Part shown: one piece after another, positions 27,914-29,974 of the stretch
Position numbering within the stretch: the stretch's first letter is position 1
Layout: the number at the start of each line of letters is the position of its first letter
Source: DATAEK01 sp036258055
GTDB taxonomy: Bacteria > Acidobacteriota > Vicinamibacteria > Vicinamibacterales > 2-12-FULL-66-21
Direction: 5' to 3'
Length of the DNA stretch: 29,974 bases
Assembly: GCA_036258055.1 (NCBI GenBank)
Contig: DATAEK010000209.1
Location: 1 to 29,974, forward strand
Position numbers and translations under genes: made by a program
Notes under the pieces: generated by a model
The model's input: the letters and a program-made list of their open reading frames with translations, nothing else
Told to the model about the DNA's origin: nothing
Database searches by the model: none

Positions 27914-29974
27914 TCATCTCGGTCCACACGCCGGCGCGGCCGGCGGCGTCCACGCGGGCAACGCGCCGAGGCTTGCGCGCGTGAGCAGAGCGTTCAGCTC
28001 CGCGACGTTCGTGGACTGCAGCCGCCGGAGCGTGTCGAGCGCGGTGTCGATCGCACGGCACGGCCCGTCGACGCCGGCAACCACGCTGGCGGTGGGTTCC
28101 GCATCGGCGACGAGCTGATCATTCAGCCGTCGTCCGAGGTCGCGGTGCGCGATGCCGAAGCCGGCCGGTCCGCTGATGAGCGGTGCTAGCGCCGCGTCGA
28201 GTGTTTGCCCCGCGGTCGCAATCTGCGAGGCCGCGGCGTTGCCCGATGAGTCCTTGGTGCGGGCCGAGAGTGCGGCTCGCAGCTCCTGGACGTAGTTGTA
28301 TGCGTGGTACGTCGCCGCGATGCCGGCGACCATTCGCTGCTCCAGTTGAAACTGCGCGCTGAGCGCCGCCGCTGAAACCGGCACCCGCGGATCCTGCACG
28401 ACCGTGATCGGCTGCGAGTAGCTCCTGCCATTCACGGTCAGCTTCGCCGTGTATGTGCCGGGAAGGACCATCGGTCCAACCAGCGTGGACCGCGGCGTCA
28501 GCCCGGGGAGCGCGTGCCAGCTCAATGTGTACTCGCGATAGTCGAGCATGTTGCCGTTGTAGCCGAAGTTTAGCGCCGGCGGATCGGGATAGCGGAGATC
28601 CCATGCGACGCGGTGCATGCCGGCCGTCGTCGGCATGACCAGCGGCGGCGCGAGCCAGTACTCGGGGACGTTGGCCATCGTCGTATCCGGCGGCGGCGCG
28701 ACATTCGAGTACTCGCGGATCGGACGCCCCGCTGAATCTGTGATCGTCAGCGTCACGGTTCCGGACGCGGGCGCGGCGAGGTAGTAGTCGAGGGTCGCGC
28801 CCTCCGGCGGATTGTCACCAGCCTTCATTTCCGGCGGCAGCGGTGTGTCCTGTGTGTTGTCCCAGCGCGCACGCGACGCCGGAGCCGGCTTGAACAGGAA
28901 GGCCGGCGCGTTCGATGCCATCGCCGCGCGGATCTGCCGGAGCGGCGACACGTCATCCAGAATCCAGAAGCCCCTTCCGTACGTCGATGCGACCAGATCG
29001 TTTTCGTGCACCGTCAGATCGCTCACGACCGTCGCCGGCAGGTTGAGCTGAAGCGACTGCCAGTGATCTCCGCGATCGAACGAGACCCACACGCTCGTGA
29101 CCGTGCCCGCGTACAGCAGATTGGGATCCGCCGGATCCTCGCGCACGACGCGGGCGATCTCGCCGTCGGTCAGCCCGTTCGAGATCTCCTGCCAGCTCGT
29201 GCCGTAGTCGCTGGTGCGATAGATGTGCGGATGCGAGTCGCGCGACAGGAGCGCAGCATACGCCGTCCCGGCGCTGGCGTGCGACGCGTCGATGACGTTG
29301 ATGCTGGTCGGCGGCAGATTCGGCGGCGTCACGTTCGTCCACGTCTTGCCGTTGTCGCGCGTAACGTGGATCAAACCCGTACTTGCGCCGACCCACATCA
29401 CGCCGGCGGTCACCGGCGAAAGAGCGAGGGTCGTGATCGATCCGCCCGGCGCCGGGGCGCCGACGCCACCTGCGGGAGCGCCCGCGTCCGGCGGTGGACC
29501 GCCTGGAGGCGCCGCGAGGTCGGGACTGATCGTGCGCCAGGTCAGTCCACGGTCGGTCGACGCGAGCACGTGTTGCGCGGCCATGTACATCGTCTGCGGA
29601 TCTCTTGGCGAGAACGCGAGCGGCGGCGCGCCGCCGAAGCGCTCGTCGGCCGTCGGTTGATACAACACGATGACCTGGTTCGTCGTCCGATCGAACCGGC
29701 GGAGGACGTGATACCACCCCTGCGTGTACATGTATCGCTTGTCGAGGGGATCGGCGATCAGGAACCCATTCTCGAATCCGGCTGCCGAATACCAGTCGTT
29801 CGGCCGGATCACGCCGAAGTCACTGCGGCTCACGACGCACGCCGTGCCCGAGTCCTGCTGCGGGCCGCAGACGTGGTACGGGAAATCGTAGTCGGTCGAC
29901 ACGCGGTAGAACTGGCCGTTCGGCAATCCGTAGTACGGCGTCCACGACTCGCCGCCATCGACCGAGATGGCCGC
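27914..29974 (-). CDS. Sortilin/BNR-type Asp-box propeller protein, 5' end outside the window
   Basis: The frame is open to the right edge, so at least 686 C-terminal residues are seen and the start is missing. At least five Asp boxes (S/T-x-D-x-G-x-x-W) are present: SVDGGESW at the very edge, STDRGLTW, TRDNGKTW, TSDYGTSW and SFDRGDHW. These form the VPS10/sialidase-like propeller. A conserved FYRVSTDYDFPYHVCG...QQDSGT block marks the acidobacterial secreted group annotated as glycosyl hydrolase or sortilin-like. After the propeller come a beta-sandwich (GTVTLTITDSAGRPIREY) and a helical C-terminal region of about 150 residues. Enzymatic activity is unproven in this group and no catalytic residues can be assigned. 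It is probably exported, but the signal peptide is out of view. Confidence 0.88.
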   Translation of the reverse strand, partial: AAISVDGGESWTPYYGLPNGQFYRVSTDYDFPYHVCGPQQDSGTACVVSRSDFGVIRPNDWYSAAGFENGFLIADPLDKRYMYTQGWYHVLRRFDRTTNQVIVLYQPTADERFGGAPPLAFSPRDPQTMYMAAQHVLASTDRGLTWRTISPDLAAPPGGPPPDAGAPAGGVGAPAPGGSITTLALSPVTAGVMWVGASTGLIHVTRDNGKTWTNVTPPNLPPTSINVIDASHASAGTAYAALLSRDSHPHIYRTSDYGTSWQEISNGLTDGEIARVVREDPADPNLLYAGTVTSVWVSFDRGDHWQSLQLNLPATVVSDLTVHENDLVASTYGRGFWILDDVSPLRQIRAAMASNAPAFLFKPAPASRARWDNTQDTPLPPEMKAGDNPPEGATLDYYLAAPASGTVTLTITDSAGRPIREYSNVAPPPDTTMANVPEYWLAPPLVMPTTAGMHRVAWDLRYPDPPALNFGYNGNMLDYREYTLSWHALPGLTPRSTLVGPMVLPGTYTAKLTVNGRSYSQPITVVQDPRVPVSAAALSAQFQLEQRMVAGIAATYHAYNYVQELRAALSARTKDSSGNAAASQIATAGQTLDAALAPLISGPAGFGIAHRDLGRRLNDQLVADAEPTASVVAGVDGPCRAIDTALDTLRRLQSTNVAELNALLTRASLGALPAWTPPAAPACGPR

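Overview
This is a GC-rich (about 60-65%) bacterial chromosome segment. The gene content points to an acidobacterium, probably Vicinamibacteria-like: two serine/threonine kinases fused to TolB/PD40 propellers, an HTH-TM-propeller protein, a VWFA-related protein, a PEP-CTERM protein, a sortilin/BNR-type Asp-box protein and an N-terminal helical leader typical of that phylum. Taxonomy is inferred from family content only. No rRNA, true tRNA, IS element or CRISPR array was seen.

Layout. Positions 1-5300 hold the end of a PAP2/vanadium-haloperoxidase-like gene, a small acidobacterial-type protein, a beta-lactamase-fold serine hydrolase, a DUF302-like protein, a VIT-family metal transporter, a response regulator and two small unknown genes. 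Positions 5540-10243 hold a secreted PD40 protein divergent from an HTH-TM-TolB regulator, a CPBP (CAAX-like) membrane protease and a PEP-CTERM protein. Positions 10247-16655 are an RNA-repair/Ro60 locus, the centre of interest. Positions 16658-21601 hold a GH43 beta-xylosidase-type enzyme, a VWA protein, a PepSY-like protein, two gene remnants and an MFS (ACS-type) transporter. Positions 21735-29974 hold two kinase-propeller receptors around a small membrane protein, then a large Asp-box protein running off the right edge.

The RNA-repair locus. Reading leftward from 14868 the order is rsr (Ro60; TROVE plus VWA), three tandem Y-RNA-like elements (13296-13233, 13119-13021, 12986-12862), a 55-bp tandem repeat, rtcA (RNA 3'-phosphate cyclase) and rtcB (RNA ligase). 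Divergent from rsr is rtcR, a CARF-containing sigma54 activator. A good sigma54 promoter (14918-14903) lies 35 bp upstream of the rsr start, and a perfect 9-bp inverted repeat (15017-15053) about 120 bp upstream of that promoter is a candidate RtcR site. The repeat also overlaps the likely rtcR promoter and start codon.

The three ncRNA elements share one base-paired frame: a 7-8 bp outer stem, an asymmetric internal loop of 5 nt (ATGCR) on the 5' side and 8 nt on the 3' side, an 8-bp inner stem, then TACAT. They differ in what is mounted on top. The first has a plain 19-nt loop. The second has a T-arm and an acceptor-like hairpin but no D-arm. The third has a full circularly permuted tRNA body (T-arm, acceptor stem closed by a TCGA loop, D-arm). 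Linked Ro60, Y RNA and RtcBA are known in other bacteria. This graded three-member set in an acidobacterium, with the inferred regulatory sites, is the part that looks undescribed.
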